From: Bacteroidota bacterium | GTDB lineage: Bacteria > Bacteroidota > Ignavibacteria > Ignavibacteriales > Ignavibacteriaceae | DNA length: 45,428 nucleotides | Direction of reading: 5' to 3' | NCBI GenBank assembly: GCA_021815365.1 | Contig: JAKAGZ010000020.1 | Coordinates: forward strand, 1-45,428 | Part shown: positions 16,067 through 27,800 of the stretch, one piece after another | How the letters are laid out: every line of letters begins with the position of its first letter | Position numbering within the stretch: the stretch's first letter is position 1 | Translations under genes and position numbers: made by a program | Notes under the pieces: generated by a model | What the model was told of the DNA's origin: nothing | What the model saw: only the letters and a program-made list of their open reading frames with translations | Database searches by the model: none

Positions 16067-16579
16067 ATGAAACAGGTAATCTCAGTTTTAATAGAAAATC
16101 ATTTCGGAGCTTTTGACCGCGTTGCTACTATGTTCAGCGGCAAGGGATTTAATCTTAAAAGCATAACAATCGGTGAAACGGAAATTGCAAATGTTTCCCG
16201 GATGACAATTGTCACAGAAGGCGAAGGAAAAGATATTGACAAAGTTGTAAAGCAACTGAACAGGCTGGTTGACACGATTAAAGTGATAGACCTTTCAGAA
16301 ACAAACCATGTTGAAAGAGAGCTTGCTTTGATAAAAGTTGATCTTCAGAATACATCATTGGATGAAATGAAAAACGTGTGCGATATATTCCGCGGGAATG
16401 TTGTCGACATAAATAATAAATCAATAATGCTTGAGATAACAGGACCTCCTGATAAAATTGATGCAGTTGTAAATGTTCTCATGCCTTTCGGCATTTTAGA
16501 AATGGCACGCTCGGGAAATGTTGCACTGCGCAGAGGCGAGCAATTAAAAATTAAGAAAAAAGAATATCCATCAAATTAA
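16067..16579 (+). CDS. ilvN: Acetolactate synthase, small (regulatory) subunit
   Basis: The 170-residue protein has an N-terminal ACT domain: [33 protein letters not shown] with [12 protein letters not shown], and a C-terminal AHAS small-subunit domain, [10 protein letters not shown] through [19 protein letters not shown]. It activates the catalytic subunit and normally confers feedback inhibition by valine, bound at the ACT dimer interface. The usual ENxPG loop reads ENHFG here, so effector sensitivity could differ. Four bases follow ilvB and 11 precede ilvC, consistent with one transcript. Confidence 0.95.
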   Translation: MKQVISVLIENHFGAFDRVATMFSGKGFNLKSITIGETEIANVSRMTIVTEGEGKDIDKVVKQLNRLVDTIKVIDLSETNHVERELALIKVDLQNTSLDEMKNVCDIFRGNVVDINNKSIMLEITGPPDKIDAVVNVLMPFGILEMARSGNVALRRGEQLKIKKKEYPSN

Positions 16580-16590
16580 GAGGTGAAGAA

Positions 16591-17643
16591 ATGTCAGAAT
16601 TGATCCACACAGTGGTAAACGTTACGCAAAAAGTTTATTATGATCAGGACGCATCGTTCGATTATTTATTGAACAAAAAAATTGCTGTGCTTGGTTTCGG
16701 AAGCCAGGGCCATGCTCATTCTTTGAATTTGCATGAAAGCGGGTTCAATGTTTGCGTTGGCTTGCGGAAAGAAAGTGCTTCCTGGCAGAAAGCTGAAAAA
16801 GCCGGACTTGAAGTTAAACAGATTTCTGAAGCATGCAGATGGGCTGACGTAATTATGGTTTTGCTGCCCGACCAGCATCAAAAGAAAGTTTACGAAGAAT
16901 CTATTCAGCAGCATTTAACTGCCGGTAAAACGCTTGCATTCGGTCATGGTTTTAATATCCATTACAAATGGATCGTACCTCCGAAAGATGTAAACGTAAT
17001 GATGATCGCTCCGAAAAGCCCGGGACACTTGGTCCGAAGAACTTTCCTCGAAGGAAAAGGTGTTCCCTGTTTGATAGCAGTACACCAGGATTTTACAGGC
17101 AATACAAAAGAGCTTGCTCTTGCCTGGGCAAAAGGAATTGGTGGAACACGTGCCGGGGTTATCGAAACAAGTTTCAAAGATGAAACTGAAACAGATCTTT
17201 TTGGCGAACAGGCTGTTCTATGCGGCGGATCAGCTCAATTAATTAAAGCGGGGTTTGAAGTTCTTACAGAAGCCGGCTATCCTCCTGAGCTTGCATATTT
17301 TGAATGCATGCACGAGCTAAAACTGATAGTTGATCTTTATTATGAAGGAGGTCTTTCAAGAATGAACTATTCTGTAAGTGATACTGCAGAGTACGGTGGA
17401 ATGACAAGAGGAAGCCGTGTAATAACTGAGCAAACGAAAAATGAAATGAAAAAAATTCTGAAGGAAGTTCAGGACGGAAGCTTTGCAAAAGAATGGTACG
17501 ATGAAAATTTCAGCGGTGCAAAAAAAATGAAACAACTGAGAGAGGAAAATTCTCAGCATCCGATTGAACAGGTTGGGGCAAAATTAAGAAGCATGATGTC
17601 ATGGCTGCTCAGGAAAAATGAAAAGGAGGAAGTTGGAGTATGA
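16591..17643 (+). CDS. ilvC: Ketol-acid reductoisomerase, class I
   Basis: The 350-residue protein has the N-terminal Rossmann motif [22 protein letters not shown], then [24 protein letters not shown], and the catalytic helical domain with [12 protein letters not shown] and [19 protein letters not shown]. It isomerises and reduces acetolactate and acetohydroxybutyrate using Mg2+ and NAD(P)H. Length matches class I enzymes. The cofactor loop [15 protein letters not shown] suggests NADPH, but this is not certain. An AGAGGTGAAG site precedes ATG 16591. Its stop overlaps the leuB start (ATGA). Confidence 0.96.
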   Translation: MSELIHTVVNVTQKVYYDQDASFDYLLNKKIAVLGFGSQGHAHSLNLHESGFNVCVGLRKESASWQKAEKAGLEVKQISEACRWADVIMVLLPDQHQKKVYEESIQQHLTAGKTLAFGHGFNIHYKWIVPPKDVNVMMIAPKSPGHLVRRTFLEGKGVPCLIAVHQDFTGNTKELALAWAKGIGGTRAGVIETSFKDETETDLFGEQAVLCGGSAQLIKAGFEVLTEAGYPPELAYFECMHELKLIVDLYYEGGLSRMNYSVSDTAEYGGMTRGSRVITEQTKNEMKKILKEVQDGSFAKEWYDENFSGAKKMKQLREENSQHPIEQVGAKLRSMMSWLLRKNEKEEVGV

Positions 17644-18737
17644 TACCGAAAGTTGTTCTTCTGCCCGGTGATGGAATAGGAGTTGAGGTTACTGAGGCGG
17701 CTAAGCGTGTGCTTAAGTACGTAACGGAGAAATTTAATGTTGAATTTGAACTGGTAGAAAAATTAGTCGGTGGTGCTTCTTATGATAAATTCGGAACACC
17801 ACTGACCGATGAAACATTACAGGCTTGCTTTGATTCTGACGCTGTGCTGCTTGGAGCGGTCGGCGGCTACAAATGGGAAAACCTTCAGCATAATCTGAAG
17901 CCGGAAGCTGCGCTTTTAAAATTGAGAAAAGCCCTGGGTTTGTTTGCAAACTTAAGACCTGCAAAAGTTTATCCCCAGTTGATTGATTCATCATCATTGA
18001 AGAAAGAGGTTGTGGAAGGAACCGACTTTGTTGTATTCCGCGAGCTTACTGGCGGAATTTATTTTGGTGAACCCCGCGGGTATAACAAGGAAAAAGGCTG
18101 GAACACGATGGTCTATACCAGATTTGAAATTGAAAGAATCGCCAGGCTTGCGTTTGAATCAGCCGCCAAAAGAAAAAGAGAAATAGTTTCTGTTGATAAA
18201 GCAAACGTCCTGGAGTGTTCACAATTGTGGCGAGAAGTTGTGAATGATGTGAGTAAAGATTTTCCCAATGTAAATCTGAAACATATGTACGTGGATAATG
18301 CAGCAATGCAGATTGTCCGCGATCCAAAACAGTTCGATGTAATTCTCACTTCAAATTTGTTCGGAGATATTCTCAGCGATATTTCCGGAATAATAACCGG
18401 AAGTATCGGAATGCTTCCTTCTGCAAGTTTAGGCAGCAAGTATGCACTTTATGAACCTGTTCATGGAAGCGCACCGGATATAGCAGGAAAAGATCGTGCT
18501 AACCCGATAGCAGCAATATCATCTGTTGCAATGATGCTCGAACATTCTTTTGAAATGAACAAACCGGCTGAATTGATTTATTCGGCAATAAAGAAAGTTA
18601 TCGCTGATGGATACAGAACGCAGGATATAAATAACGGAGATTGTAAGTTAGTCGGAACGAGGGTAATGACAGATAAAATTATAGAGAATATTGAAAAAAT
18701 ATATAATGAACAGGCTTTGGGAGTTTTTACACTTTAA
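17640..18737 (+). CDS. leuB: 3-Isopropylmalate dehydrogenase
   Basis: The 365-residue beta-decarboxylating dehydrogenase reads [13 protein letters not shown] at the N-terminus, [23 protein letters not shown] in the substrate loop (the Leu pattern of isopropylmalate enzymes), [29 protein letters not shown], and [10 protein letters not shown] with [22 protein letters not shown]. The Asp of the SAPDIAG stretch points to NAD+. It oxidises 3-isopropylmalate, and probably 3-methylmalate on the citramalate route. It is coupled to ilvC by a four-base overlap. In this operon leuB precedes leuA, unlike the leuABCD order of enterobacteria. Confidence 0.96.
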   Translation: MIPKVVLLPGDGIGVEVTEAAKRVLKYVTEKFNVEFELVEKLVGGASYDKFGTPLTDETLQACFDSDAVLLGAVGGYKWENLQHNLKPEAALLKLRKALGLFANLRPAKVYPQLIDSSSLKKEVVEGTDFVVFRELTGGIYFGEPRGYNKEKGWNTMVYTRFEIERIARLAFESAAKRKREIVSVDKANVLECSQLWREVVNDVSKDFPNVNLKHMYVDNAAMQIVRDPKQFDVILTSNLFGDILSDISGIITGSIGMLPSASLGSKYALYEPVHGSAPDIAGKDRANPIAAISSVAMMLEHSFEMNKPAELIYSAIKKVIADGYRTQDINNGDCKLVGTRVMTDKIIENIEKIYNEQALGVFTL

Positions 18738-18771
18738 TCTTTGTTGAAATTATTTTTAACAGGAAAATACG

Positions 18772-20352
18772 ATGTCGGAAAAAATTTTAATCTTTGATAC
18801 AACTTTAAGGGACGGCGAACAATCGCCGGGCGCAGCTTTAAATGTTTTCGAAAAGCTGGAGATTGCAAAGCAGCTTGAAAAACTAAATGCCGATATAATT
18901 GAAGCAGGATTCCCGATTTCTTCGCCGGCACAATTTGAGGCTGTAAAAAGAATTTCCGGTGAAGTGAATGTTACAGTAGCGGCACTTGCACGCGCCAAAG
19001 AGGTTGATATTAAATCTGCTTATGATGCAATCAGAAATGCAAATAAAAAAAGGATACACACATTCAACAGTACTTCTGATTACCATATTTCAGGGAAGTT
19101 TTCTGATCCACGATATGGAAATACTCTTTCCGAAAAAAGAAACACTATTCTTAAAATGTCGTATGACACTGTTCAATATGCAAAATCTCTCTGCGACGAT
19201 GTCGAATTTTCAGCCGAAGATGCCGGAAGGACAGACATAAATTATCTCGCTGAAGTAATTGAAGCAGCTATTGAAGCCGGAGCCACTACTATAAATATCC
19301 CCGACACGACCGGTTACACAATGCCAAAAGAGTACGGCAAAAAGATAGCTGATCTTTTTAAGAAAGTTAAAAACATAAACAAAGCAATCGTGAGCGTTCA
19401 TTGCCACAACGACCTTGGACTTGCTGTCGCAAATTCATTAGCCGGAATAGAAAATGGCGCCAGGCAAATCGAATGTACAATTAACGGCATAGGCGAAAGA
19501 GCTGGTAATGCATCTCTCGAAGAAGTTGTAATGGCTCTGAAAGTCAGAAAAGATTTTTATGATTTTCATACAGACATAAATACAAAAGAAATTTATAACA
19601 CAAGCAAAATGGTTTCATCATTTACGGGAATGATAGTTCAGCCAAACAAAGCCATTGTAGGTGAAAATGCATTTGCACACGAGGCGGGTATTCACCAGGA
19701 CGGAATGCTGAAGAACAGGGAGACGTATGAAATTATGTCGCCTGAATCTGTCGGCGTTCAGAAAACTAAAATTGTTTTGGGCAGGCATTCGGGCAGGCAT
19801 GGCTTAAAAGCAAGATTGAAGGAACTGGGATATATTCTTTCCGAAGCTGAATTGCAGAAAGCTTATGATAGTTTCATAAAGCTTGCAGATAAAAAGAAAG
19901 AAATATTTGATGATGATCTCAGGACTCTTATGGGTGATGAGATTGTTCCCAGGAATGAATTTTATGAACTGGTTTATTTAAATATAAATTCCGGCACTAA
20001 CTCAATTCCCACTGCAACTGTAAGCATCAAAAACTGTAATGCCGAATATTCAGACTCTGCAACCGGTGATGGTGCAGTTGATGCCTTATTCAATGCAATT
20101 AACAGGGCTTTGAATCTGCAGCCAAATCTTGAATCATACCAGGTCAGATCTGTTACATCAGGAAGAGAAGCTCTTGGTGAAGTGTTTGTCAGGATCCGCC
20201 ACGACAATCTGTCATTTACTGGCAGAGGAGTTTCGACCGATATTATTGAAGCAAGCGGCAAGGCATACATAAGCGCAATTAATCAACAGGAATTGCACAA
20301 AGCTGAGCAAAAGAACGTGGAAGAAGAAAAAGAAATTATAAAAGCTGTCTAG
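18772..20352 (+). CDS. leuA: 2-Isopropylmalate synthase
   Basis: The 526-residue protein has the DRE-TIM barrel start [23 protein letters not shown], the metal site [25 protein letters not shown] and [13 protein letters not shown], then the C-terminal LeuA regulatory domain ([39 protein letters not shown]). It condenses acetyl-CoA with 2-oxoisovalerate, the committed leucine step, and the C-terminal domain usually binds leucine for feedback inhibition. A paralogue, cimA, lies three genes on. Thirty-four bases separate it from leuB, one of the larger gaps inside the operon. Confidence 0.95.
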   Translation: MSEKILIFDTTLRDGEQSPGAALNVFEKLEIAKQLEKLNADIIEAGFPISSPAQFEAVKRISGEVNVTVAALARAKEVDIKSAYDAIRNANKKRIHTFNSTSDYHISGKFSDPRYGNTLSEKRNTILKMSYDTVQYAKSLCDDVEFSAEDAGRTDINYLAEVIEAAIEAGATTINIPDTTGYTMPKEYGKKIADLFKKVKNINKAIVSVHCHNDLGLAVANSLAGIENGARQIECTINGIGERAGNASLEEVVMALKVRKDFYDFHTDINTKEIYNTSKMVSSFTGMIVQPNKAIVGENAFAHEAGIHQDGMLKNRETYEIMSPESVGVQKTKIVLGRHSGRHGLKARLKELGYILSEAELQKAYDSFIKLADKKKEIFDDDLRTLMGDEIVPRNEFYELVYLNINSGTNSIPTATVSIKNCNAEYSDSATGDGAVDALFNAINRALNLQPNLESYQVRSVTSGREALGEVFVRIRHDNLSFTGRGVSTDIIEASGKAYISAINQQELHKAEQKNVEEEKEIIKAV

Positions 20353-20363
20353 GAGAAATTTAT

Positions 20364-21659
20364 ATGGGAATGACAATAACTGAAAAAATTTTAGCAAAAT
20401 CTGCAGGAAAAAATAAAGTAATGCCCGGAGAAAATGTGTGGCTGAATGTAGATGTGCTGATGACCCACGATGTTTGCGGTCCGCCGACTTTTGCGATCTG
20501 GAAAAAGGAGTTTGGAAAGAAAGCAAAGATATGGGATAAAGACAAGCTCGTCATTTTTCCTGATCATTACATATTTACAAAAAATATTCACGCCAACAGA
20601 AATGTTGAGCTTCTCCGTGAGTTTGCCAAAGAACATCAGATTGAAAATTATTATGATGTGGGAACTGACAGGTACAAAGGTGTTTGTCACGTAGCTCTTG
20701 CTGAAGAGGGATATAATATCCCGGGAACAGTTTTATTCGGTACTGATTCACATACCTGTACTTCAGGTGCTTTCGGAATGTTTGCGACAGGAGTTGGAAA
20801 CACTGACGCCGCTTTCATTCTCGGTACAGGAAAAATATGGGAAAAAGTTCCTGAGTCAATGAAGTTTACTTTTCATGGAAAACTTCCTGAGTATTTAACA
20901 GCAAAAGATTTGATCCTCCAAATACTCGGTGATATCACAACAGACGGCGCTACTTACAGAGCAATGGAATTTGACGGAGAAGCCGTTTATGATTTATCCA
21001 TGGAAGAGAGAATGACTCTTACGAATATGGCGATTGAAGCCGGAGGGATGAACGGCATAATTGCAGCGGATGAAGTCACCCGTGCTTATGTGAAGCAAAG
21101 AAACGATCAGCCCTATGAAACTTTTCAAAGTGACAGCGATGCAAAATATTTCAAGACCTATGAATATAACGTTGAAGAAATCCAACCTCTTGTAGCAAAG
21201 CCGCACAGTCCGGATAACAGGGATAATGTTAAAAATGTTGAAGGAACAGCTTTAACAAAATGTTATATCGGTTCCTGCACGGGCGGCAAAATAACTGATT
21301 TTAGAAATGCCGGCAAAATATTGTTCGGAAGAAAAGTACAGGTGCCTACGTTTATAGTTCCGGCAAGCACTGCTACGGCACAGCAGCTTGAAGCGGAAAT
21401 GATAAACGGCGCAACACTAAAGCAAATTTTTGATGATGCCGGTTGTAAAATTGCTGAATCATCATGTGCTGCATGTCTCGGCGGACCGGATGATACTTTC
21501 GGGAGAGCGGTTGACAAGGATGTAGTGATCTCAACAACAAACAGAAATTTCCCGGGAAGAATGGGCAGCAAAAAATCTGAAGTTTATCTTGCTTCTCCCC
21601 TTACTGTAGCTGCATCTGCAATTACAGGCGTGATCACCGATCCGAGAAATTTTTTATAA
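20364..21659 (+). CDS. leuC: 3-Isopropylmalate dehydratase, large subunit (HacA-like type)
   Basis: The 431-residue aconitase-family subunit starts MGMTITEKILAKSAGK and ends in MGSKKSEVYLASPLTVAASAITG. The [4Fe-4S] ligands lie in CYIGSCTGGKI and SSCAACLGGP; GTDSHTCTSGAFG is the active-site stretch. The roughly 430-residue form belongs to the archaeal/HacA-like LeuC group rather than the longer enterobacterial one. With LeuD it isomerises 2- to 3-isopropylmalate, and very likely citramalate to 3-methylmalate for isoleucine. The 11-base gap to leuA contains AGGAGAAA. Confidence 0.95.
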   Translation: MGMTITEKILAKSAGKNKVMPGENVWLNVDVLMTHDVCGPPTFAIWKKEFGKKAKIWDKDKLVIFPDHYIFTKNIHANRNVELLREFAKEHQIENYYDVGTDRYKGVCHVALAEEGYNIPGTVLFGTDSHTCTSGAFGMFATGVGNTDAAFILGTGKIWEKVPESMKFTFHGKLPEYLTAKDLILQILGDITTDGATYRAMEFDGEAVYDLSMEERMTLTNMAIEAGGMNGIIAADEVTRAYVKQRNDQPYETFQSDSDAKYFKTYEYNVEEIQPLVAKPHSPDNRDNVKNVEGTALTKCYIGSCTGGKITDFRNAGKILFGRKVQVPTFIVPASTATAQQLEAEMINGATLKQIFDDAGCKIAESSCAACLGGPDDTFGRAVDKDVVISTTNRNFPGRMGSKKSEVYLASPLTVAASAITGVITDPRNFL

Positions 21660-21677
21660 CCGACAAAGGAAATTGAA

Positions 21678-22238
21678 ATGGATAAAATAATTAAAGGTAA
21701 GGCTTTTGTACTCGGGGATAATATTGATACGGATCAGATAATTCCGGCTGAACATTTGGTTTACAGCTTGTCTGATCCTGAGGAGTCGAAGAAATACGGA
21801 CAGTTTGCTTTATCCGGAGTCCCGCTGGCTAAGTCTGGTTTGCCGGAAGGTGGAATTCCGTTTATCGGGTTAAATAATTTCGAATCAATATTTGACATAA
21901 TAATTGGCGGTGTAAACTTTGGCTGCGGTTCTTCAAGAGAACACGCTCCCTTCGCATTGCAAAAAGCAGGTATCAAAGCTGTGATCGCTGAATCTTATGC
22001 GCGGATTTTTTACAGAAATTCTGTGGACGGCGGTTTTCTAATCCCTTACGAATCATTCGGCAGGATTTGTGACAAGATCAAAACTTTCGATGTATTAGAA
22101 ATTGATCTTCAAAAAAATATTTTAAAAAATCTTTCTACAGATATTAAATACAATTTAAAACCGCTTGGAAATGTTTTGCCAATCATCGAACAGGGCGGAA
22201 TTTTTGAATATGCGAGGAAATCAGGAATGATCCTTTAA
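21678..22238 (+). CDS. leuD: 3-Isopropylmalate dehydratase, small subunit
   Basis: The 186-residue protein is the swivel domain partner of Leu[22 protein letters not shown] near the start, the key [19 protein letters not shown], then [19 protein letters not shown]. Arg in SSREHA binds substrate carboxylate. Length fits the LeuD type that pairs with the short LeuC, and the gene follows leuC after 18 bases with an AAAGGAAA site. It completes the isomerase that serves leucine synthesis and probably the citramalate branch. Confidence 0.95.
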   Translation: MDKIIKGKAFVLGDNIDTDQIIPAEHLVYSLSDPEESKKYGQFALSGVPLAKSGLPEGGIPFIGLNNFESIFDIIIGGVNFGCGSSREHAPFALQKAGIKAVIAESYARIFYRNSVDGGFLIPYESFGRICDKIKTFDVLEIDLQKNILKNLSTDIKYNLKPLGNVLPIIEQGGIFEYARKSGMIL

Positions 22239-22256
22239 CTAAACCGGAATTTTACA

Positions 22257-23852
22257 ATGGACGATAAAACTAAAATAGAATTATTTGACACAACACTGCG
22301 TGACGGCACTCAAAGCGAGGGTGTGAATCTTACAATTCACGATAAACTTATAATTGCCCAGAGGCTTGATGAGTTCGGAATTGATATTATTGAAGGAGGA
22401 TGGCCCGGCAGTAACCCGCGTGACGAAGAGTTTTTTCAGAAAGTAAAAGAGATCCATCTTCAGAATTCAAAGATTTGTGCATTTGGTTCTACAGCAAGGT
22501 TCCCGTGTAAAATTACATCCGATAAAAACCTGATTGCTTTGTTAAAAGCTGATACAGAAATCGTTTCAATTTTCGGGAAGACGTGGAGGTTTCACGCAGA
22601 GAAAGGTCTTGGATTGAGCGACAACGAGAATGAAGAGGTTATATATGATTCGGTTAAATATCTGAAAGAAAACGGACGCAAAGTAATTTTTGATGCTGAA
22701 CATTTTTTTGACGGCTACAAAGACAATAAAGAGTTTGCATTGAAAATGCTAAAAGCAGCGGAAGAAGGCGGCGCTGATGTTATCACTCTTTGCGATACCA
22801 ACGGCGGCTCGCTTCCTGAAGAAGTTTTTGAAATAGTCAGCGAGATTAAAAAAGTAATCCAAAAACCACTTGGCATCCATACGCATAACGATGGTGAGCT
22901 TGCTGTTGCTAACTCGTTAAGCGGAGTTAAAGCGGGAGTTGTTCACGTGCAGGGAACAGTAAACGGGTTAGGTGAAAGATGCGGCAACGCAAATCTGATC
23001 AGCATAATTCCAAACCTGGTTTTAAAGATGAATCTGGCAGTCAGCAAATATATTGATCTCAAAAAATTAACATCACTATCAAATTTTGTTTACGAGGTAA
23101 TGAACATAGTTCCGGATACTCACGCGGCATTTACAGGCAAATCGGCATTTGCTCATAAAGGAGGTGTGCACGTTAGTGCTGTTTTAAAAGATAACAGAAT
23201 GTACGAGCACATAGAACCAGGTGTTGTTGGGAATAAACAACGTGTAATAGTTTCTGATCTTTCCGGGCAGAGCAATATAAAATATAAAGCAAATGAATTT
23301 GGTGTTGATATAACAGAGAATAAAGAATTAAGCAAAAAACTGGTCGATTATGTTAAATCACTGGAATATGACGGATACCAGTTTGACGGTGCAGAAGCTT
23401 CTTTTGAATTAATATTGAGAGCGGAGACAAATGAATATTCACCATACTTTAAAGCTCTTGACGCGAAGGTAAACGTGATCTTTGCTAACGATGGTCAAAC
23501 TTCTGCCGAAGCAGTTCTTAAAATAGAAGTTGATGGAGAAGTAGAACACACAGCAGCAAACGGGCACGGGCCCGTTGATGCGTTGAACAATGCATTAAGA
23601 AAAGCATTGCTGAGATTTTATCCTGAGATAGTAATGATAAAACTGCTCGATTATAAAGTCAGGGTCCTGAATGAAAAAAACGGAACCGCAGCAAAAGTAA
23701 GGGTTCTGATTGAATCGGGAGATGGAAATGAAACATGGTCAACCGTTGGTGTTTCAGAAAATATTATCCAGGCAAGCTGGTTTGCTTTGTGTGACAGTAT
23801 CAATTATAAATTGTTTAAGTATAAAGCAGGCATTTCAAAAAAAGTAATATAA
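22257..23852 (+). CDS. cimA: (R)-citramalate synthase
   Basis: The 531-residue DRE-TIM protein differs from LeuA and fits the citramalate-synthase family: [60 protein letters not shown] and HKGGVHVSAVLKD, then a regulatory-type C-terminus with HTAANGHGPVDALNNALRKAL. It condenses acetyl-CoA and pyruvate to citramalate, which LeuCD and LeuB turn into 2-oxobutyrate, replacing threonine deaminase for isoleucine. No ilvA is in the window, in line with that. Some close relatives are isopropylmalate or homocitrate synthases, but the GGWPGSNP motif favours CimA. Confidence 0.9.
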   Translation: MDDKTKIELFDTTLRDGTQSEGVNLTIHDKLIIAQRLDEFGIDIIEGGWPGSNPRDEEFFQKVKEIHLQNSKICAFGSTARFPCKITSDKNLIALLKADTEIVSIFGKTWRFHAEKGLGLSDNENEEVIYDSVKYLKENGRKVIFDAEHFFDGYKDNKEFALKMLKAAEEGGADVITLCDTNGGSLPEEVFEIVSEIKKVIQKPLGIHTHNDGELAVANSLSGVKAGVVHVQGTVNGLGERCGNANLISIIPNLVLKMNLAVSKYIDLKKLTSLSNFVYEVMNIVPDTHAAFTGKSAFAHKGGVHVSAVLKDNRMYEHIEPGVVGNKQRVIVSDLSGQSNIKYKANEFGVDITENKELSKKLVDYVKSLEYDGYQFDGAEASFELILRAETNEYSPYFKALDAKVNVIFANDGQTSAEAVLKIEVDGEVEHTAANGHGPVDALNNALRKALLRFYPEIVMIKLLDYKVRVLNEKNGTAAKVRVLIESGDGNETWSTVGVSENIIQASWFALCDSINYKLFKYKAGISKKVI

Positions 23853-23867
23853 AAAAGAGGAGAACAG

Positions 23868-24833
23868 ATGGCTTTTGATTCGGATTATATCTGGCTGGAA
23901 GGTGAGTTTGTTCCTTTCCGTGATGCGAAGCTTCATTTTTTAACAAGCTCGCTTCATTACGGCACCGGAATCTTTGAAGGTATCCGTTCGTATGAAACAC
24001 CGGACGGTCCTTCAGTTTTCAGGTTAAAAGATCATTTAAAAAGACTGCTCAATAGTGCGCAGATACTCGGACTTGGTGAAATACCTTACACATTTGAAGA
24101 ATTATATGACGCAACAATTAAGCTCGTAGAATTAAATAATATGGTTGAATGCTACATCCGTCCTCTGATTTATATCAAGGAAGGCGGATGGAATCTATCT
24201 ACAATTAAAATAAAAATTGATGCAGGGATTGCTGTTTGGAAATGGACAAATTATTTAGGAGATGAAGCCCTTGCAAAAGGAATCAGGGCTAATATTTCCT
24301 CTTTCCCCCGCCATCACCCTAATATTATGATGACGAAAGGAAAAACTGCCGGCAACTATGTTAATTCTGTTCTCGCAAAAAGTGAAAGCATGCGCGGTGG
24401 ATTTGATGAAGCAATTATGCTCGATCCGAACGGATATGTTTCAGAATGCACCGGGGAAAATATATTTGTTGTGAGGGACGGTGTTATTTACACGCCCCCA
24501 AGAAACAGTGTGCTGGAAGGAATCACCAGAGATACAGTAATAACAATTGCAAAGGATAAGAATTATGAAGTTGTTGAAGAGATTATCTCCAGGGACCAGC
24601 TCTACATATCTGATGAAGTATTTGTAACAGGAACTGCTGCAGAAGTGATCGCACTAAGTGAAATTGATCACCGTAAAATCGGGAGCGGTGCTACCGGGCT
24701 GGTTTGTGCTGATCTGCAGAAGTCTTATTCAGATGTGATTCATGGTAAAAACAAAAAGTATAGTGACTGGCTGGATTATGTGAACAATACAAGTCATAGT
24801 GAAGTTAGGCTAACTGAAGCTAAAGCAGTTTAA
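23868..24833 (+). CDS. ilvE: Branched-chain amino-acid aminotransferase
   Basis: The 321-residue fold-type IV PLP enzyme has FVPFRDAKLHFLTSSLHYGTGIFEGIR, the PLP lysine Lys159 in TKGKTAGNYVNS (same number as the E. coli enzyme), and NGYVSECTGENIFVV followed by EGITRDTV. It transaminates the three 2-oxo acids with glutamate, the last step of valine, leucine and isoleucine synthesis. GAGGAGAA precedes ATG 23868. Its amino donor is regenerated by the gltBD genes that follow 23 bases later in the same operon, which is a sensible functional grouping. Confidence 0.94.
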   Translation: MAFDSDYIWLEGEFVPFRDAKLHFLTSSLHYGTGIFEGIRSYETPDGPSVFRLKDHLKRLLNSAQILGLGEIPYTFEELYDATIKLVELNNMVECYIRPLIYIKEGGWNLSTIKIKIDAGIAVWKWTNYLGDEALAKGIRANISSFPRHHPNIMMTKGKTAGNYVNSVLAKSESMRGGFDEAIMLDPNGYVSECTGENIFVVRDGVIYTPPRNSVLEGITRDTVITIAKDKNYEVVEEIISRDQLYISDEVFVTGTAAEVIALSEIDHRKIGSGATGLVCADLQKSYSDVIHGKNKKYSDWLDYVNNTSHSEVRLTEAKAV

Positions 24834-24856
24834 TTTTTATTCATTTCGGAAAAGGT

Positions 24857-27800
24857 ATGTCAATGGAAAAAATCGGAATGTATGATCCTTCATTCGAACA
24901 CGATGCCTGCGGTCTTGGTTTTGTAGTTGATATCAGCGGCACAAAATCCAGGAATATTATTGATATGGGGCTTAAGATGATGAGAAACCTTGAGCATCGT
25001 GGTGCTGTAGGTGCAGACGAAAATACAGGCGACGGCGCAGGTATATCCATTCAAATGCCCGATGAATTTATGAGAAAGGTCTGCGCAGCCGAAAACATAA
25101 CCCTGCCTGAAGCAGGAAAATATGCCGTTGGAATGTTATTCCTGCCGCAGAATAATATTTTAAGAAAAGCCTGCGAAACAATAATTGAAAAAATAATTGA
25201 TGATGAAGACCAGCTTTTGTTAGGCTGGCGCGACGTTCCTGTCAATCCGGATGTTCCGGGCAAAGGATCAAAATTAATGATGCCTTTTATAAGGCAATGC
25301 TTTTTGCAGGCTAATGATAATATTACTTCTCAGGATGAATTCGAGAGAAAGCTTTTCCTCATCAGAAGAATTATTGATAAAAGGATTAGAGAAGAGCTGA
25401 AGTGCGATAGAAGCAAATATTATGTCCCCTCTTTCAGTTCAAGAGTTATTATTTATAAAGGAATGCTGCTTGCCGATCAATTGACCGCATTCTATTCTGA
25501 TCTACTCGATCCCGACATGAAATCGGCATTTGCTATGATACATCTGCGTTTTTCAACAAATACTTTTCCAACGTGGGACCTCGCTCATCCTTTCAGGATG
25601 ATTGCCCACAATGGCGAAATAAATACTTTGCGCGGAAATAAAAACTGGATGTCTGCCAGGGAAGCCGTAATGGAATCAGAATATTTCGGCAAGGATCTTA
25701 AAAGAATGCTTCCGATAATTATGGAAGGGCAAAGCGATTCGGCAACATTTGACTCGGTACTTGAATTGCTGGTAATGAGCGGAAGAAGTCTGCCGCACGC
25801 CGTGATGATGATGATACCAGAAGCTTGGTCAAAAAATGAAAATATGGATGAAAAATTAAAAGCGTTTTATGAATATCACGCAACATTTATGGAACCATGG
25901 GATGGTCCTGCTGCAATTGTTTTTACAGACGGCAAATATATCGGAGCGAGCCTCGATAGAAATGGACTGCGCCCTGCGAGATATACAATCACTGAAGATA
26001 ATATCGCCATACTTTCTTCTGAAACAGGCTTGCTGGACATCCCGGAAGAAAAAATAATTAGAAAAGGTAAACTTCAACCGGGAAAAATGTTTTTGGTTGA
26101 TACTGAAAGAGGAAAACTAATTCACGACGACGAAATTAAAAGTGAAATCACCAGCAGAAAGCCTTATGGCAAATGGGTGAAAGAAAATATTCTTAAGCTT
26201 GACGAACTGCCCGATCCATTATTTAAGAGTGAAGCCAGCAATACAGAAATTTTAAACCTTCAGAAAATATTTGGCTACACGAAGGAAGATATAAAAATTG
26301 TAATTACTCCAATGGTGGAAAGCGGTCAGGAAGCGGTCGGATCTATGGGAACCGACGCATCATTATCTGTGCTTTCGGAAAAGCCGCAGCCGCTGTTCCG
26401 GTATTTTAAGCAGATGTTTGCGCAGGTTACTAATCCGGCTATTGATCCGATAAGAGAAGAACTGGTAATGGAATTAACAACCTATATCGGACCCGAGCAG
26501 AATTTATTAGATGAAACTCCGCAGCATGCGCACAGAATTGAATTGAAAAATCCCCTTCTTTCAAATACGGAATTTGAGAAGCTGAAAACGTTATCTAATG
26601 TTCATTTTCGTTCAATAACTATTCCGATTCTCTTTAACGTGAAAAAGAAACACGGTATGCGCGAGCGTCTTGATGAAATCTGCAGCCAGGCTGTTGATGC
26701 TGTAAGCCCGCTTCGCAGCGAGGCGAGCAGCGGCTATTCTTTAATAATACTTACTGACAAAGGCGTTAACGAAATTCAGGCACCAATTCCAAGTTTGCTT
26801 GCTGTTTCTGCAGTTCATCACACACTTATTAAAAAAGGATTAAGAACAAAAACTGGGATAATAATCCAAAGCGGTGAGCCAAGGGAAGTTTCGCACTTTG
26901 CACTTTTATGCGGATACGGAGCCAATGCAATAAATCCTTATCTCGCTTATGATACAGTGAAATATCTTTTTAAAAATGGGCATATTAACGGAGTGGCGAG
27001 TTATAAAGATGCGAAGAAAAATTATGTGAAAGCCGTTAGTAAAGGATTGCTTAAAGTTTTTAGCAAGATGGGAATAAGCACCTTGCAGTCATATTGCGGT
27101 GCACAGATTTTCGAGGTAGTGGGTCTCGATAGTGAAATCGTTTCAAAATATTTTACAGGTACCCCTACAAAGATTGAAGGACTCAGTCTTGAAATGCTTG
27201 GTGACGAAGCGATAAAAAAGCACAAAGCTGCGTTTGATGTTTTGAAAAATTCTGATTGCCTTGAAAGCGGCGGTTTATATCATTACAGGAGAGACGGTGA
27301 ACATCATTTGTGGAATCCGTTGACGATCTCAAAGCTTCAGCAAAGTACATGGAATAATGAATTCAAGACTTTTAAGGAATATTCGGCTTTGATAAATGAT
27401 CAGGATGAAAAGAGAGTAACTCTCAGAAGTCTGCTGGAATTTAAAAAACTTCCGAAGCCGATACCGATTGAAGAAGTAGAAGCAGCAAAAGAAATAGTAA
27501 AAAGATTTTCTACCGGTGCGATGAGTTTTGGTTCAATCTCCTGGGAAGCACATACTTCATTAGCAATTGCTATGAACAGGATTGAGGGAAAATCAAATAC
27601 CGGTGAAGGTGGTGAATCAGCAGAAAGATTTATTACACTTGAAAACGGCGACACCATGCGTTCTGCAATCAAACAGGTTGCGTCTGCAAGATTTGGAGTA
27701 ACAGCAAATTACCTGGTAAATGCAAATGATTTGCAGATTAAAATTTCGCAGGGTGCAAAACCAGGTGAAGGCGGTCAGCTCCCCGGCTTTAAAGTAGATA

